This document shows positions 9,995 to 21,000 of a DNA stretch of 64,000 nt, in pieces (position 1 is the first letter of the stretch; every line of letters begins with the position of its first letter). Below the pieces are notes generated by a model. That model was not told the DNA's origin, ran no database searches, and worked only from the letters and a program-made list of their open reading frames with translations. The stretch spans positions 103,667,501-103,731,500 of the forward strand of contig NC_092333.1 in assembly GCF_046630445.1 (NCBI RefSeq), given 5' to 3'. The DNA comes from Rutidosis leptorrhynchoides (taxonomy: Eukaryota; Streptophyta; Magnoliopsida; Asterales; Asteraceae). A program made the translations under genes and the position numbers.

Positions 9995-11102
9995 GCGTCT
10001 TTTCGGTTTGTATAGAGGTCGTAGCAGCTGTCCGAAGTCAGCCCTTTGTTTCGATCTCTATTCTTGATTGATAACTTACTTTACCTTTTACGTAAGATGA
10101 TGATGATGATGATGCTTAGGACTTTACTTACGTACTTTTAAACCTTTTGGGACAATTTACTGACTTAGTAACCATTGACTTAGGTTGAGGACCTTTTGGA
10201 TCAACCAACTTACTTGTTTGGACCGACTTACTACTTGCATACTTTTCACATCGACTTTTACCGCACATTCACTGTGAGTTATAGCTCCCTTTTTACTTAT
10301 ACTATTTTTGGGACTGAGAATACATGCGCTTTTTACGTTTTACATACTAGACACGAGTACTTAAACTTTATATATGTGTGGGTGATATAACGGCATAAAG
10401 ATTCTCCTTAGCACGGTAACGTTTAGTCATTGGTTTATGAATCGGTGAACGCGAATCTTAGATATGGATCCATAGGGTTTGACATCCCCACTCGGGCTAG
10501 TCGCGCTAGCATTCAACGGGTGTTTAATACTTCGTAAACTTATGCACTCGCCAAGTGTACTTTTAGGGGGTAATATTACTTGTTAAGTTAGTTACCGAGT
10601 GCCCACGGATAAGCATATACTTTTCATACTGTTTGAATACGAAATCTCGTGGTCTACATTACATTACTGATTACAAACAAACTATAGCTCACCAACATTC
10701 GTGTTGACTTTTTAAGCATGTATTTCTCAGGTGCTTAGATGTTGTTGCTCCACTGTTAGACTTGTTGTTATAGTCTTGGTGTTATAGACTTGATGTTACA
10801 GACTCGCTGTGTTAGACTTCCGCTGCATTACTTAGAGATGTCTCAATCATGGAACTTTTGTTTTGCATTCGCAACTTATGTTATTTTTGAATAATGGCTT
10901 TGTAATGACCTTTGTGTCACGTACTCATGTTAATGCTTTCTATTCGTAGAAGCACACTATCTTTTGTAAAACATTTAACGTTGGTAAAGACGTTACCTTT
11001 TTATGAATGCAAAACTTGTTTTAAATAGCATATAGCGTTGTGACCATGTAATGATCCTATTGCTGATGATTCGTACACGTTGATTTTGTACGGGGCGTCA
11101 CA
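9995..11102 (+). repeat. Truncated LTR of the element E family, plus strand
   Basis: From about 10030 this is similar to the reverse complement of 36817-37850, the 3' part of the LTR of element E. Shared features include the ACTTTATATATGTGTGGGT phrase, the CTCGGGCTAGTCGCGCTAG phrase and the end ACGGGGCGTCACA at 11102. It is not followed by a primer site, so it is a solo or truncated LTR, diverged from E. Confidence 0.75.
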
Positions 11103-12594
11103 AAGGCTAGAATCCAAGTTATATTTAACCTTGGGTGGTTAGCTAATGCTCGCTCCACTAAGTTTAAATCAACAAGGTAGGTAGCGAGTACCAATTGCAT
11201 GTCTAATGCAATTTCTAGATCTTAATGGGATCCTTAACAACAATTGTCAACTGGTATGTTTAATCCCATCTATGCCTTAGACCTCTTGTGTTTGGCTAAT
11301 GCTCTCTCCACAAGAAGCACCAATTAAGTCGTCCTATTTTAAAACTATGATTTTCGGCCCAAGACTGTCATGGAAATCGCGACTCACCATCTCGGTAATC
11401 ACAAGATGATCGTTGTGGTTGGCTGATGCTCTCTCTACAACGACGTACAAGTGACAAGCGAGTGTCCCAAAAATGATGGCATAAACTTACATTTTAAAAG
11501 GGATTTTATGTTTTGTATTATTTCAATTTTACAAAAACATTTTTGTATAATAACTGTTGCATGCATTCAACAATATGTTATACATATAGATACAATCATA
11601 TCTTATATGTGGGTCATGAGTTTATAGAATCTCTATTTTAGTCACTCATGTCGTGTCCAATATTAAACTAATATCTTATATTAATATGTATATATTGAGC
11701 GCGCTAACTTGAGCTCAATTTTAGTTTCTAATAAAACTCAATTTATTTAGAACTTTATACGAGAGTTTGGTTTGAGTTTATTAAATTCATAATTTATTAA
11801 AACTCATTTTGGAATGTGATTTTGAGCTTTATGTAAAATTCATTTTTTATTTTTATTTTTAAAACTCATTTTATACTTTTACATATGACATTTTCAAAAT
11901 TATATATATAAATTTACCAAACTCTCATTTTGTGTTTAGTTTGTTATAAAAACATATTTTCTAGCATGCAAATATCCTATATACAAACATGCAACATACA
12001 AACAAAAACACAACAATCAATAGGTGCATAGTCAAGACTTTCCTAGTCGGTTTTCATGAGCCAACGAAGAGACTGGGTCAATCTATGGACATAACAAATA
12101 TCCATGCTCCAAGGTGATGTCTTGAAGCTCCCACTTGCCTTGTCAACCTTTGGTGTGGCAAATGGCTCCAAAATTGTCTAGAACTCCATCTTGATTTTTC
12201 TTCATGTCTTGTTACATTTTTAAAGATAAAATATACAAGTCTATACTAATACTTTTACATCTCAAAATAAACAAAATATGAAAAATAAAATTATTAAAAA
12301 CCATTATAAATGAAAGAATAATTTACAACCAAATCGATTTTCAACACAACCAAACATCACAAAATGGTCTAAAGGCTTTCTATGCACCATGCAACTTAAT
12401 ATATCAACTAGTAAATATATTGCAGCTTCTACAACCATGCATGCATGTAAAAGGAATGATTGTAGCAAATAAAATAACAAAGTTGCATTTTAGAAATCTA
12501 CAACTTTCTTTCTTAAAAAAAAGTTGTTCATTTCTAATAATATGAACAAGTTCATACGTTACATAATATAAGTTTCTTAACACATGCAAAAGAG
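11103..12594 (-). mobile_element. Interior of a minus-strand LTR element, largely non-coding
   Basis: Lies downstream (in minus orientation) of the primer site and LTR at 12595-13496. A phrase like GGCTAATGCTCTCTCCAC occurs three times (near 11141, 11294, 11420), each next to imperfect copies of flanking sequence. A minus-strand stretch near 12060-12180 is open for about 45 codons but is not recognisable. No gag or pol motifs were found, so this is either a non-autonomous element or only its leader. Confidence 0.4.
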
Positions 12595-12607
12595 GCTCTT
12601 GATACCA
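12595..12607 (-). other. Primer-binding site of the minus-strand element
   Basis: Minus strand TGGTATCAAGAGC, one base from the LTR end. It is an initiator tRNA-Met-like site with an extra A, a form I associate with copia-type plant elements. Confidence 0.6.
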
Positions 12608-12608
12608 C

Positions 12609-13496
12609 TGAAGGGGTTTGTATGAAATAACTTAAAATGATTTAGCAACGGAAGCATGTACAACAATTTTTAAACCTTTTAAAAACTCCCCACCAAGGAT
12701 TCCAATGCATGATGTTAAGAAAAACTAAAACATTAAAGAGTGGGTTCAAGACTACAACCTTTGAAGACAAGAACTTGAGTATAAAATGGAGGCTAAGAAT
12801 GTAGGAAACAAAGTAGCCTCCCTCTATTGAAAATCCACACTTGAGCAAAGTTCCAATACCAAATGGATGCTAGTCCTTATCAACCTTTAATGAACAAATA
12901 ATATGAAGAACAACTTTCTTCCTTTTTGCTCCTTTTTAACTATCTTACATAAGCTAGTAACATGCTTAGTTGGAAGTTGGTTGTATGAGAGTAGATGAAA
13001 GAATACATGGATGTTTTCTTTCAAGTATGTGTGTAAGTTCACAACTCAAAATTGTATGTAAGTCTCCTTTTATAAGTAATACTTACACATACATACATAG
13101 CCAATAATGCATACAAGACATATGGTGATGGCTTAAGAGTATGGTCATGTGACTACCATCTCTACACACAAAGTTAGTGTGTTGACTTGTATAAGACATG
13201 ACCTACTCTCTTGCATACACTTGCCCTTATTTTTTTTTTATATATATTTGTCAAACAAATATAACACATTTCAATATTACTTGCAACACTACTAGATGTG
13301 CATATGTAATATGTGTATATATATTGTTACTTCACTTTACATAATTATTTCATTTAAATAATAATGTCATCATACATATTATGGTTGATTATATTTAAAT
13401 CACATTTAAATACTTGATTGGTATCTAGTTGCTCTATATGTTCACATGTGTTAGTAGTGTAAACATAAGTTTAGTCTTGGGCATTAATAACCAACA
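12609..13496 (-). repeat. 5' LTR of the minus-strand copia-like element
   Basis: On the minus strand it runs from TGTTGGTTATTAATGCCC to ACAAACCCCTTCA, about 888 bases, with TG...CA ends and a primer site immediately after. The length fits copia LTRs. Its partner LTR is not in the window. The short ORFs within are not genes. Confidence 0.55.
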
Positions 13497-13562
13497 GATT
13501 ATACCTACAGAATCAAAAGAAAATAGATTATATCGGTACAATTTGTTGGTTAATAAAAATCC

Positions 13563-14848
13563 AACTTTCAATTCCGCTTATTACACCAACAACGCAACAG
13601 GTACTTGATTTATAGTCGTCGATTCGTTCTTCTTAAACATCTTTCAATCGATTTGAGGAGGTTGAATGGATTTAAATTTGATATCCTATATTTGTGGAAA
13701 TAATTTGTTGAATCAATTGATGTATTAGGGTTTTTAGCAAATGGAATGGAATTAGGGCGTAGGAGATGATAGTCGTGGGATTTTCTCATGCGTGATTTTT
13801 CCTTATCAAATTGAGAATTATTTTCATGCGTGATTTGATCGTAGGTTGAGGCTGAGAAGAGGTTTTAGGGTTTGATTTTGAATTGGAAGGACACGTGGAA
13901 GCTCAGGATCAATCATGAAAACTTTAGGATAGAAAAATTGAGGGATTTTTTGTGATTGACACGTGGCCCTTAAATTTCGGACCCCTCTAGATGGATGCCA
14001 CATGTCGATCCAATCCCCCGATTTATATATGTTAGAGATGCTTAAGAATTGAATGAGATATAGAGATGGGTTGGACGGGTTGACTATTTAGCCCGTTTCT
14101 AAAGCTTTGAATAGAAACATGTGTCATTTATATCAGGCGTGTTTATACTTTTGTGAGTGATTCTTGGAATACATATATGTTTAGTTCAAATAAACCGGTT
14201 TCTATAACTTTCAATTCCGCTTATTACACCAACAACGCAACAGGTACTTGATTTATAGTCGTCGATTCGTTCTTCTTAAACATCTTTCAATCGATTTGAG
14301 GAGGTTGAATGGATTTAAATTTGATATCCTATATTTGTGGAAACAATTTGTTGAATCAATTGATGTATTAGGGTTTTTAGCAAATTGAATGGAATTAGGG
14401 CGTATGAGATGATAGTCGTGGGATTTTCTCCTGCGTGATTTTTCCTTATCAAATTGAGAATTTTTTTCATGCGTGATTTGATCGTAGGTTGAGGTTGAGA
14501 AGAGGTTTTAGGGTTTGATTTTGAATTGGAAGGACACGTGGAAGCTCAGGATCAATCATGAAAACTTTAGGATAGAAAAATTGAGGGATTTTTTGTGATT
14601 GACACGTGGCCCTTAAATTTCGGACCCCTCTAGATGGATGCCACATATCGATCCAATCCCCCGATTTATATATGTTAGAGATGCTTAAGAATTGAATGAG
14701 ATATAGAGATGGGTTGGACGGGTTGACTATTTAGCCCGTTTCTAAAGCTTTGAATAGAAACATGTGTCATTTATATCAGGCGTGTTTATACTTTTGTGAG
14801 TGATTCTTGGAATACATATATGTTTAGTTCAAATAAACCTGTTTCTAT
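13563..14848. repeat. Tandem duplication, two units of 643 bp
   Basis: Unit 1 (13563-14205) and unit 2 (14206-14848) are nearly identical at a constant offset of 643. They differ at scattered bases such as GGAAATAATTT/GGAAACAATTT and CATGTCGATC/CATATCGATC. Each begins with a pyrimidine-rich leader-like stretch and CAACAG|GTACTTG, which looks like a 5' splice site, and contains ACACGTGG (G-box core) twice. No ORF. Probably a duplicated promoter or 5'-UTR piece, or part of a DNA transposon. Confidence 0.75.
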
Positions 14849-14929
14849 AACATTTTAAAAACGGGTTTCCTTCAAGCTCATCAAAACCTATTTCTATTAG
14901 ACGTATCTAATGTATTTTTTGTAGTAGTG
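14849..14929 (-). mobile_element. Possible CACTA-type transposon terminus
   Basis: The minus strand starts CACTACTACAAAAAATACA at 14929, close to the CACTACAA-type ends of plant CACTA elements, followed by GAAATAGG/GAAACCCG subterminal motifs. The matching opposite end was not found, so this is tentative. Confidence 0.35.
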
Positions 14930-15552
14930 ATAATATAATAATTTTATAAAAAAGTAAATAAACAATAACCAAAAAGGATTAAAAATAAAAAATAATAAAT
15001 ATTTTATCTCTCTCTAAGACACTATAAACCGACATTAATAACTTTTCTACTTTTTTACCAATGTCATTTGTGTCAGTTCAGTCAATGCCAAGTTATCAGG
15101 AAGACACTAGAGGACACTGAAAAGGAAACTGAAAGACACCCGGTACAATTACAACTTTAAAACAGATACAAAACATCACAATACGGAAACATAGTGGGTG
15201 CCCTTCATTTTCTTTTGCCTACGCAGGCCAATTCCATGTCACCACCCAAACCAATGCCGACGATAAACCAACGATATTTATATGTTGTTTCTCCCACAAC
15301 ACTTGGCCCTTCTTCCTTTTCCAGACAAAGCGCCTTCCAACACTACCTTTCTTGTGTTTTAAGTTTAACCTATTGTCGAAGTTCATATATGTTTTTATGG
15401 CGGTTTTTATATAGTGGTGGTGGCAGGAGGTTGGTGGTGGTGGATGGAGTTCCTGGTGGTGGCATGATGATGATGGTGGTAGACGAACGTCGTTATGGAC
15501 GGTGATAGTGGCAGGAGGCCGACTGTGGTAGATGGTGGTGGCCGATGGTGGT
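14930..15552. other. Unassigned intergenic stretch, GGT/GAT-rich at its end
   Basis: AT-rich to about 15180. From 15410 to 15552 it is rich in GGTGGT and GATGAT triplets. The open frame at 15194-15505 has low-complexity content and no family resemblance. The sequence continues at 29691 once the hAT element is removed. Confidence 0.4.
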
Positions 15553-15591
15553 CTGGGGCGGAGCTACTTGTTAAATTATGTGAGCCTATGA

Positions 15592-18500
15592 TGTAGTGAC
15601 CCGAACTTTTCCATGTTTATATATATTAATTGAGATTGATATTTACATGATTAAATGTTTCCAACATGTTAAGCAATCAAACTTGTTAAGACTTGATTAA
15701 TTGAAATATGTTTCATATAGACAATTGACCACCCAAGTTGACCGGTGATTCACGAACGTTAAAACTTGTAAAAACTATACGATGACATATATATGGTTAT
15801 ATATATAGTTAACATGTTTGTATTATAAGTATGTATCTCATTAGGTATTTTAACAATGAGTTATATACATAAAAATGAGACTATTAATTTAAGAAACTCG
15901 AAAACGATATATATAACGATTATCGTTATAACAACGTCTTACTAGGTACATATGAATCATATTAAGATATTAATACACTTGGTTAATTATGTTAAATGAT
16001 AAGTAAATATATTATTAAGTGTATTAACAATGAAATACATATGTAAAAATAAGACTACTAACTTAATGATTTTGAAACGAGACATATATGTAACGATTAT
16101 CGTTGTAACGACATTTAACTGTATATACATCATACTGAGATATATTATATATCATAATATCATGATAATATAACAATTTAACATCTCATTTGTTATAATA
16201 AACAATGGGTTAACAACATTCAACAAGATCATTAACCTAAAGGTTTCAAAACAACATTTACATGTAACGACTAACGATGACTTAACGACTCAGTTAAAAT
16301 GTATATACATGTAGTGTTTTAATATGAATACATACACTTTTGAAAGACTTCAAGACACTTATCAAAATACTTCTACTTAACAAAAATGCTTACAATTACA
16401 TCCTCGTTCAGTTTCATCAACAATTCTACTCGTATGCACCCGTATTCGTACTCGTACAATACACAGCTTTTAGATGTATGTACTATTGGTATATACACTC
16501 CAATGATCAGCTCTTAGCAGCCCATGTGAGTCACCTAACACATGTAGGAACCATCATTTGGCAACTAGCATGAAATATCTCATAAAATTACAAAAATATG
16601 AGTAATCATTCATGACTTATTTACATGAAAACAAAATTACATATCCTTTATATCTAATCCATACACCAACGACCAAAAACACCTACAAACACTTTCATTC
16701 TTCAATTTTCTTCATCTAATTGATCTCTCTCAAGTTCTATCTTCAAGTTCTAAGTGTTCTTCATAAATTCCAAAAGTTCTAGTTTCATAAAATCAAGAAT
16801 ACTTTCAAGTTTGCTAGCTCACTTCCAATCTTGTAAGGTGATCATCCAACCTCAAGAAATATTTGTTTCTTACTATAGTTTATCATTCTAATACAAGGTA
16901 ATAATCATATTCAAACTTTGGTTCAATTTCTATAACTATAACAATCTTATTTCAAGTGATGATCTTACTTGAACTTGTTTTCGTGTCATGATTCTGCTTC
17001 AAGAACTTCGAGCCATCCAAGGATCCGTTGAAGCTAGATTCATTTTTCTCTTTTCCAGTAGGTTTATCCAAGGAACTTAAGGTAGTAATGATGTTCATAA
17101 CATCATTCGATTCATACATATAAAGCTATCTTATTCGAAGGTTTAAACTCGTAATCACTAGAACATAGTTTAGTCAATTCTAAACTTGTTCGCAAACAAA
17201 AGTTAATCCTTCTAACTTGACTTTTAAAATTAACTACACACATGTTCTATATCTATATGATATGCTAACTTAATAATTTAAAACCTGGAAACACGAAAAA
17301 CACCGTAAAACCGGATTTACGCCGTCGTAGTAACACCGCGGGCTGTTTTGGATTAGTTAATTAAAAACTATGATAAACTTTGATTTTAAAGTTGTTATTC
17401 TGAGAAAATGATTTTTATTATGAACATGAAACTATATCCAAAAATTATGATTAAACTCAAAGTGGAAGTATGTTTTCTAAAATGGTCATCTAGACGTCGT
17501 TCTTTCGACTGAAATGACTACCTTTACAAAAACGACTTGTAACTTATTTTTCTGACTATAAACCTATACTTTTCTATTTAGATTCATAAAATATAGTTCA
17601 ATATGAAACCATAGCAATTTGATTCACTCAAAACGGATTTAAAATGAAGAAGTTATGGGTAAAACAAGATTGGATAATTTTTCTCATTTTAGCTACGTGA
17701 AAATTGGTAACAAATCTATTCCAACCATAACTTAATCAACTTGTATTGTATATTATGTAATCTTGAGATACCATAGACACGTATACAATGTTTCGACCTA
17801 TCATGTCGACACATCTATATATATTTCGGAACAACCATAGACACTCTATATGTGAATGTTGGAGTTAGCTATACAGGGTTGAGGTTGATTCCAAAATATA
17901 TATAGTTTGAGTTGTGATCAATACTGAGATACGTATACACTGGGTCGTGGATTGATTCAAGATAATATTTATCGATTTATTTCTGTACATCTAACTGTGA
18001 ACAACTAGTTGTAGGTTACTAACGAGGACAGCTGACTTAATAAACTTAAAACATCAAAATATATTAAAAGTGTTGTAAATATATTTTGAACATACTTTGA
18101 TATATATGTATATATTGTTATAGGTTCGTGAATCAACCAGTGGCCAAGTCTTACTTCCCGACGAAGTAAAAATCTGTGAAAGTGAGTTATAGTCCCACTT
18201 TTAAAATCTAATATTTTTGGGATGAGAATACATGCAGGTTTTATAAATGATTTACAAAATAGACACAAGTACGTGAAACTACATTCTATGGTTGAATTAT
18301 CGAAATCGAATATGCCCCTTTTTATTAAGTCTGGTAATCTAAGAATTAGGGAACAGACACCCTAATTGACGCGAATCCTAAAGATAGATCTATTGGGCCT
18401 AACAAACCCCATCCAAAGTACCGGATGCTTTAGTACTTCGAAATTTATATCATATCCGAAGGGTGTCCCGAAATGATGGGGATATTCTTATATATGCATC

Positions 18501-19014
18501 TTGTTAATGTCGGTTACCAGGTGTTCACCATATGAATGATTTTTATCTCTATGTATGGGATGTGTATTGAAATATGAAATCTTGTGGTCTATTGTTACGA
18601 TTTGATACATATAGGTTAAACCTATAACTCACCAACATTTTTGTTGACGTTTAAAGCATGTTTATTCTCAGGTGAATACTAAGAGCTTCCGCTGTCGCAT
18701 ACTTAAATAAGGACGAGATTTAGAGTCCATGCTTGTATGATATTGTGTAAAAACTGCATTCAAGAAACTTATTTTGTTGTAACATATTTGTATTGTAAAC
18801 CATTATGTAATGGTCGTGTGTAAACAGGATATTTTAGATTATCATTATTTGATAATCTACGTAAAGCTTTTTAAACCTTTATTGATGAAATAAAGGTTAT
18901 GGTTTATTTTAAAATGAATGCAGTCTTTGAAAAACGTCTCATATAGAGGTCAAAACCTCGCAACGAAATCAATTAATATGGAACGTTTTTAATCAATAAG
19001 AACGGGACATTTCA
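15592..19014 (+). repeat. 5' LTR of element C
   Basis: Runs from TGTAGTGACCCGAAC to GAACGGGACATTTCA, 3423 bases, no indels against 25613-29035. The small ORFs inside it (for example 16340-16573 and the minus-strand 18005-18268) are repeated in every LTR copy and look fortuitous. Confidence 0.95.
16640..16660 (+). promoter_or_regulatory. Candidate TATA box of the element C LTR
   Basis: CCTTTATATCTAATCC at about 16645 is followed by a CT- and CAAG-rich stretch like a transcribed leader. The same phrase is conserved in the 3' LTR (about 26666) and in the LTR of element D (about 44748). Position in the LTR is plausible for the U3/R boundary; not proven. Confidence 0.3.
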
Positions 19015-19016
19015 GT

Positions 19017-19028
19017 TGGTATCCGAGC
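19017..19028 (+). other. Primer-binding site of element C
   Basis: TGGTATCCGAGC starts two bases after the LTR end. It differs by one base from the initiator tRNA-Met site TGGTATCAGAGC seen in elements A and B. Confidence 0.8.
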
Positions 19029-19223
19029 GTTGGTCTTAGAGAACCAGAATTTTTCATTCGTGTGTCTTATCGAGTTTGTTAGGATGCATTAGTGAGTCTG
19101 GACTTCGACCGTGTTTACTTGAAAAATGATTGCTTAACAAATTTTGTTGGAAACTATATATTTTTAACATGTGAATATTATGTGATATATTAATCTCTTA
19201 ACGCGTTTGATATTATGTGATAG

Positions 19224-19838
19224 ATGTCTACCTCTAGAACAAGTCCCATTGACTCACCTAATAATAATGAAGAGTCAAATGTAAATTGGAATGATTCGTG
19301 GACTGATTCACAAGTTCCCGAAGAGGAACCGGAAGAAGAGTCGGAACCGGAAGAAGAATCGGAACCAGAAGAAGAATCGGAACCGGATGAAGAAATAGAA
19401 CCGGTGGGGGAAATAATAAAACGGTTAAGTAAAAGAAAATCCTCAACCAACCGACCAAGGTTAATTATGGTCAATGGTGTTTCCGCCAAGGAAGCAATAT
19501 ATTGGGAGGATTACCAATTCTCCGATGAATCGGATTCCGACGAGAATTCCAATGATGTTATAGAAATTACCCCAACTGAATTTAAAAAGGCAAAAGAAAA
19601 TAATAAGGGAAAGGGCATAAAAATAGAGAAATCTAATTCCAACTCCGATGAACTTTATATGTATCGTCAACCCCCGAAGTCCTTAAGTTGTAACAATGAC
19701 CCGGGAACCTCTAAACCACCAGGTTTTTCTAAACCAATGTGGACAACGACGGCTCGTATTAGGGGAACATCATATATCCCTAGAAACTTGGCAAAACGAA
19801 CCAAAACCGAAGAAGAAGAAACGAGCGAGTCGGAATAA
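19224..19838 (+). CDS. Accessory ORF 1 of element C: acidic, disordered 204-residue protein
   Basis: The first ORF after the leader, starting 210 bases past the LTR. Residues about 31-57 are near-repeats of EEESEPE, giving a strongly acidic block. A basic patch follows (KRLSKRKSS, about 65-73) and could be a nuclear-localisation signal. Another acidic Ser/Asp block (DESDSDENSND, about 99-109) runs straight into VIEI, which fits the hydrophobic core of a SUMO-interacting motif. The C-terminus has a basic stretch and ends in TEEEETSESE. No enzymatic domain is visible. It sits where the leader ORF lies in elements A and B and shares their Ser-rich acidic style, but I cannot show homology. A chromatin- or Gag-associated accessory role is inference. 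The frame is intact. Confidence 0.6.
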   Translation: MSTSRTSPIDSPNNNEESNVNWNDSWTDSQVPEEEPEEESEPEEESEPEEESEPDEEIEPVGEIIKRLSKRKSSTNRPRLIMVNGVSAKEAIYWEDYQFSDESDSDENSNDVIEITPTEFKKAKENNKGKGIKIEKSNSNSDELYMYRQPPKSLSCNNDPGTSKPPGFSKPMWTTTARIRGTSYIPRNLAKRTKTEEEETSESE

Positions 19839-19975
19839 GATAGTTGTATTCGTGTGGTGTAATATATGTAATATAGTGTTCTTATGCTTTATGATATATG
19901 TAAAAATTGCTTGTATTAATAAGTATTTTTTTTATGAATCTAACTCTTGTCTATTTTACAGTTTAAAAACACAAA
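19839..19975 (+). promoter_or_regulatory. Spacer with a strong-looking 3' splice site before the F-box ORF
   Basis: CTTGTCTATTTTACAG ends at about 19961, 14 bases before the F-box ATG, and has the pyrimidine tract and AG of a plant acceptor. The spacer upstream is T- and A-rich. It may be a retained intron end or allow a spliced transcript from the leader to the F-box ORF. No test of this is possible here. Confidence 0.35.
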
Positions 19976-20659
19976 ATGGATAGACAACCCAATATTTTAA
20001 GAGACCTACCCGGAGACATGATTGATGAAATCTTGTCTAGAGTCGGCCAGAATTCCTCGGTACAACTATTTAAGGCGAGATCAGTTTGTAAGACATTCGA
20101 AGAACGTTCCAAGAATGTCTTGGTTTATAAGAGACTTTCGTTTGAAAGATGGGGGATATCACATTGGGAAACCCATAAGTTACGATGTGTTTACTTTGAC
20201 GCATATATTGCGGGGAACCCAAATGCTATTTTACGCAACGGGTTAAGAAATTATTTTGACTCAATATATCCGAATATTGGACTTCGTGATTTAGAAAAAG
20301 CGGCTAACATGCAACATAAAGAAGCATGTTATGCTTACGGATTAGTAATGTTCGCTTCTCACCAAAGTGAGAACAAGAACATCGGGCTACAACTACTAAA
20401 CAAAACATTTCCACAAGTGACGGAGTCGGTAATTGGGGTAAGAAATGAGGTTTTTAGATTATTACGGGACTGTTGGACATTACGTAACCCTCGTCCCTTT
20501 GACGACGTTACAACACGCTGTCTTATCAACGGCCATAACGGTTATGTTCCACAAGACCAAGGATGGGAAGTAGTCCTAGTAAAACCAGAATGCATGACTT
20601 GTTTCTGGACGTATGAATTACGTGTCTTTATTGCCTTTGCTGAACGACTTGTGTACTAG
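19976..20659 (+). CDS. Accessory ORF 2 of element C: F-box protein (At1g67623/At2g35280-like)
   Basis: A 227-residue intact ORF inside a retrotransposon. Residues about 8-45 (LRDLPGDMIDEILSRVGQNS, then LFKARSVCKTF) fit an F-box, the motif that docks substrate receptors on SKP1 in SCF ubiquitin ligases. Residues about 105-135 (DLEKAANMQHKEACYAYGLV) resemble the Sel1-like repeat that follows the F-box in the plant At1g67623/At2g35280 group. The C-terminal PECMTCFWTYELRVF fits that group's conserved C..C.W..E segment. It lies between the acidic ORF and gag, on the same strand, wholly inside the LTRs, and has no visible intron. A captured host gene now carried by the element is the simplest reading. 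Its target is unknown. Family assignment is from memory of the motifs. Confidence 0.72.
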   Translation: MDRQPNILRDLPGDMIDEILSRVGQNSSVQLFKARSVCKTFEERSKNVLVYKRLSFERWGISHWETHKLRCVYFDAYIAGNPNAILRNGLRNYFDSIYPNIGLRDLEKAANMQHKEACYAYGLVMFASHQSENKNIGLQLLNKTFPQVTESVIGVRNEVFRLLRDCWTLRNPRPFDDVTTRCLINGHNGYVPQDQGWEVVLVKPECMTCFWTYELRVFIAFAERLVY

Positions 20660-21000
20660 CTAGAATTATCTTCACAACTATCTTGTATCAAAGTTATTGT
20701 GTGCTATATTTCATGCTTTATGTAAAATAAGCGGTATTGTAAGTTTGTAAAATATTGTATAAAAGTTTGAACGCGAAATATTATTATAATCAGTTTTTCA
20801 TATAGAATTGTAGTAGTTGAATTGTATATTAGCTACTAAGTATGAACTTAACGGGTAGGTACTACCCGAATTTAAACATATAAAACGCTAATATGAAGAA
20901 AAAGCTTTTATAAATGAGTTCATATTATGCTACGAAATACTATTAACTACTCTTAATATTCTGTATGATTAACTTGTTCCATTTAACTATTTTGAAGGAA
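20660..21000 (+). other. Spacer between F-box ORF and gag, with a junction-like hairpin
   Basis: No ORF of note. AACGGGTAGGTACTACCCGAA at 20850-20870 contains CGGGTAG/CTACCCG, a perfect seven-base inverted repeat around GTA. The phrase also resembles the interior/3'-LTR boundary at 25600-25625 with part of the LTR start missing. The ATG at 21001 follows TTTTGAAGGAA. Confidence 0.5.

Noticed and set aside
15194..15505. 103-codon ORF
   Set aside because: Low-complexity Gly/Val/Met end from GGT/GAT triplets, no start context or homology, interrupted context.
16340..16573. 77-codon ORF in LTRs of C (also 26361-26594), and the 87-codon minus-strand ORFs at 18005 and 28026
   Set aside because: Inside LTRs with no protein signature. 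D's LTR breaks them, and the LTR promoter and leader overlap them.
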